DNA of 62,751 bases, taken from the IMG/VR virus record IMGVR_UViG_3300018469_000176, positions 1 to 62,751 of that record. One strand, 5' to 3'. The notes under the pieces were generated by a model. It was not told where the DNA came from. It saw only the letters and a list, made by a program, of their open reading frames with translations, and searched no databases. Position 1 is the stretch's first letter; the number at the start of each line of letters is the position of its first letter. A program made the translations under genes and the position numbers. Origin of the DNA: a virus. This document shows, piece after piece, positions 62,718 through 62,751 of this stretch.

Positions 62718-62751
62718 ATGATCGAGAGACCCGTACGTACCAAGATCAACC
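62718..62751 (+). CDS. Gene start cut by right window edge
   Basis: ATG 62718 follows AGGGGGAAG by about 7 nt and opens MIERPVRTKIN before the end. A 10-bp palindrome GATCATGATC covers the start codon, and GTTGATC/GATCAAC flank the last 40 bp, so this terminus is rich in symmetry. Too short to identify. Confidence 0.45.
   Translation, partial: MIERPVRTKIN

Noticed and set aside
1-62751. Search for tRNA or rRNA genes, insertion sequences and an integrase
   Set aside because: No cloverleaf-like block with CCA-adjacent stem, no transposase, and no tyrosine or serine recombinase catalytic pattern was recognised by eye. Absence is only for this window, as both ends are open.
1-62751. Circular closure of the window end to end
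   Set aside because: The left minus-strand gene joined to the right end would stop after one codon, and the right plus-strand gene would run into shadow sequence. No shared terminal repeat is visible, so the ends do not look joined.

Overview
The window is a high-GC, densely packed genome segment of a tailed, temperate-looking actinobacteriophage with siphovirus morphology (HK97-type head, long tape measure, minor tail proteins). The actinobacterial host is inferred from the roughly 70% GC, frequent GTG starts, GTGA/ATGA translational coupling, and host-type families: Lsr2, DUF2637, class E/F sortase, an AMIN-like secreted protein and a TraB/FtsK-like translocase. No lysin B esterase is visible, which fits a host without mycolic acids, for instance a non-mycolate Pseudonocardiales or Streptomyces relative; that host guess is weak. 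The leftmost gene (minus strand) and rightmost gene (plus strand) both run off the ends, so the window is not a closed genome. A missing gene such as an integrase may lie outside.

Layout. (1) 1-15.2 kb, mostly minus strand: a methyltransferase and a glycosyltransferase-like gene, then the replication and recombination block. This block holds a 1601-residue fused primase-helicase-DNA polymerase, a RuvC-like resolvase, a DUF3310 protein, an SNF2 helicase, a proline/glutamine-rich ssDNA-binding-like protein and a Cas4/RecB nuclease. (2) 15.3-15.8 kb: a regulatory switch with an XRE repressor (minus), palindromic operators and divergent promoters. (3) 15.8-24.3 kb, plus strand: a long operon of small genes with plasmid-transfer flavour (DUF2637 membrane protein, TraB/FtsK-like ATPase), a STAS-like protein, Lsr2 and double-HTH proteins. 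(4) 24.4-58 kb, minus strand: the virion module read from terminase (58 kb) down to tail fibre (24 kb): large terminase, portal, MuF-like protein, endolysin, scaffold, major capsid, glycosyltransferase, connectors, major tail, frameshifted tail chaperones, tape measure, Dit-like and minor tail proteins, sortase plus secreted substrate, lipoprotein, putative holin, LamG protein, two paralogous tail proteins and a repeat-rich fibre. (5) 55.1-55.8 and 58-60.1 kb: small plus-strand genes, including zinc-ribbon proteins and a GIY-YIG nuclease. (6) 60.1-62.75 kb: a structured intergenic RNA candidate, small terminase, a CACGTG-rich non-coding region, a few small genes and a cluster of 13-bp operators.

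Most notable: a perfect A AAA AAC slippery heptamer in the linker between the helicase and polymerase halves of the fused replicase. It would terminate translation six codons later and release a free primase-helicase, as in dnaX. Also notable are nine copies of a 13-bp dyad (AGTGGATGCCACT) resembling the stoperators of cluster A mycobacteriophages; a phage-borne sortase coupled to a secreted protein carrying a sorting-like C-terminus; and a transfer-like module in a phage with no visible integrase, which raises the possibility of an extrachromosomal or mobilisable prophage.
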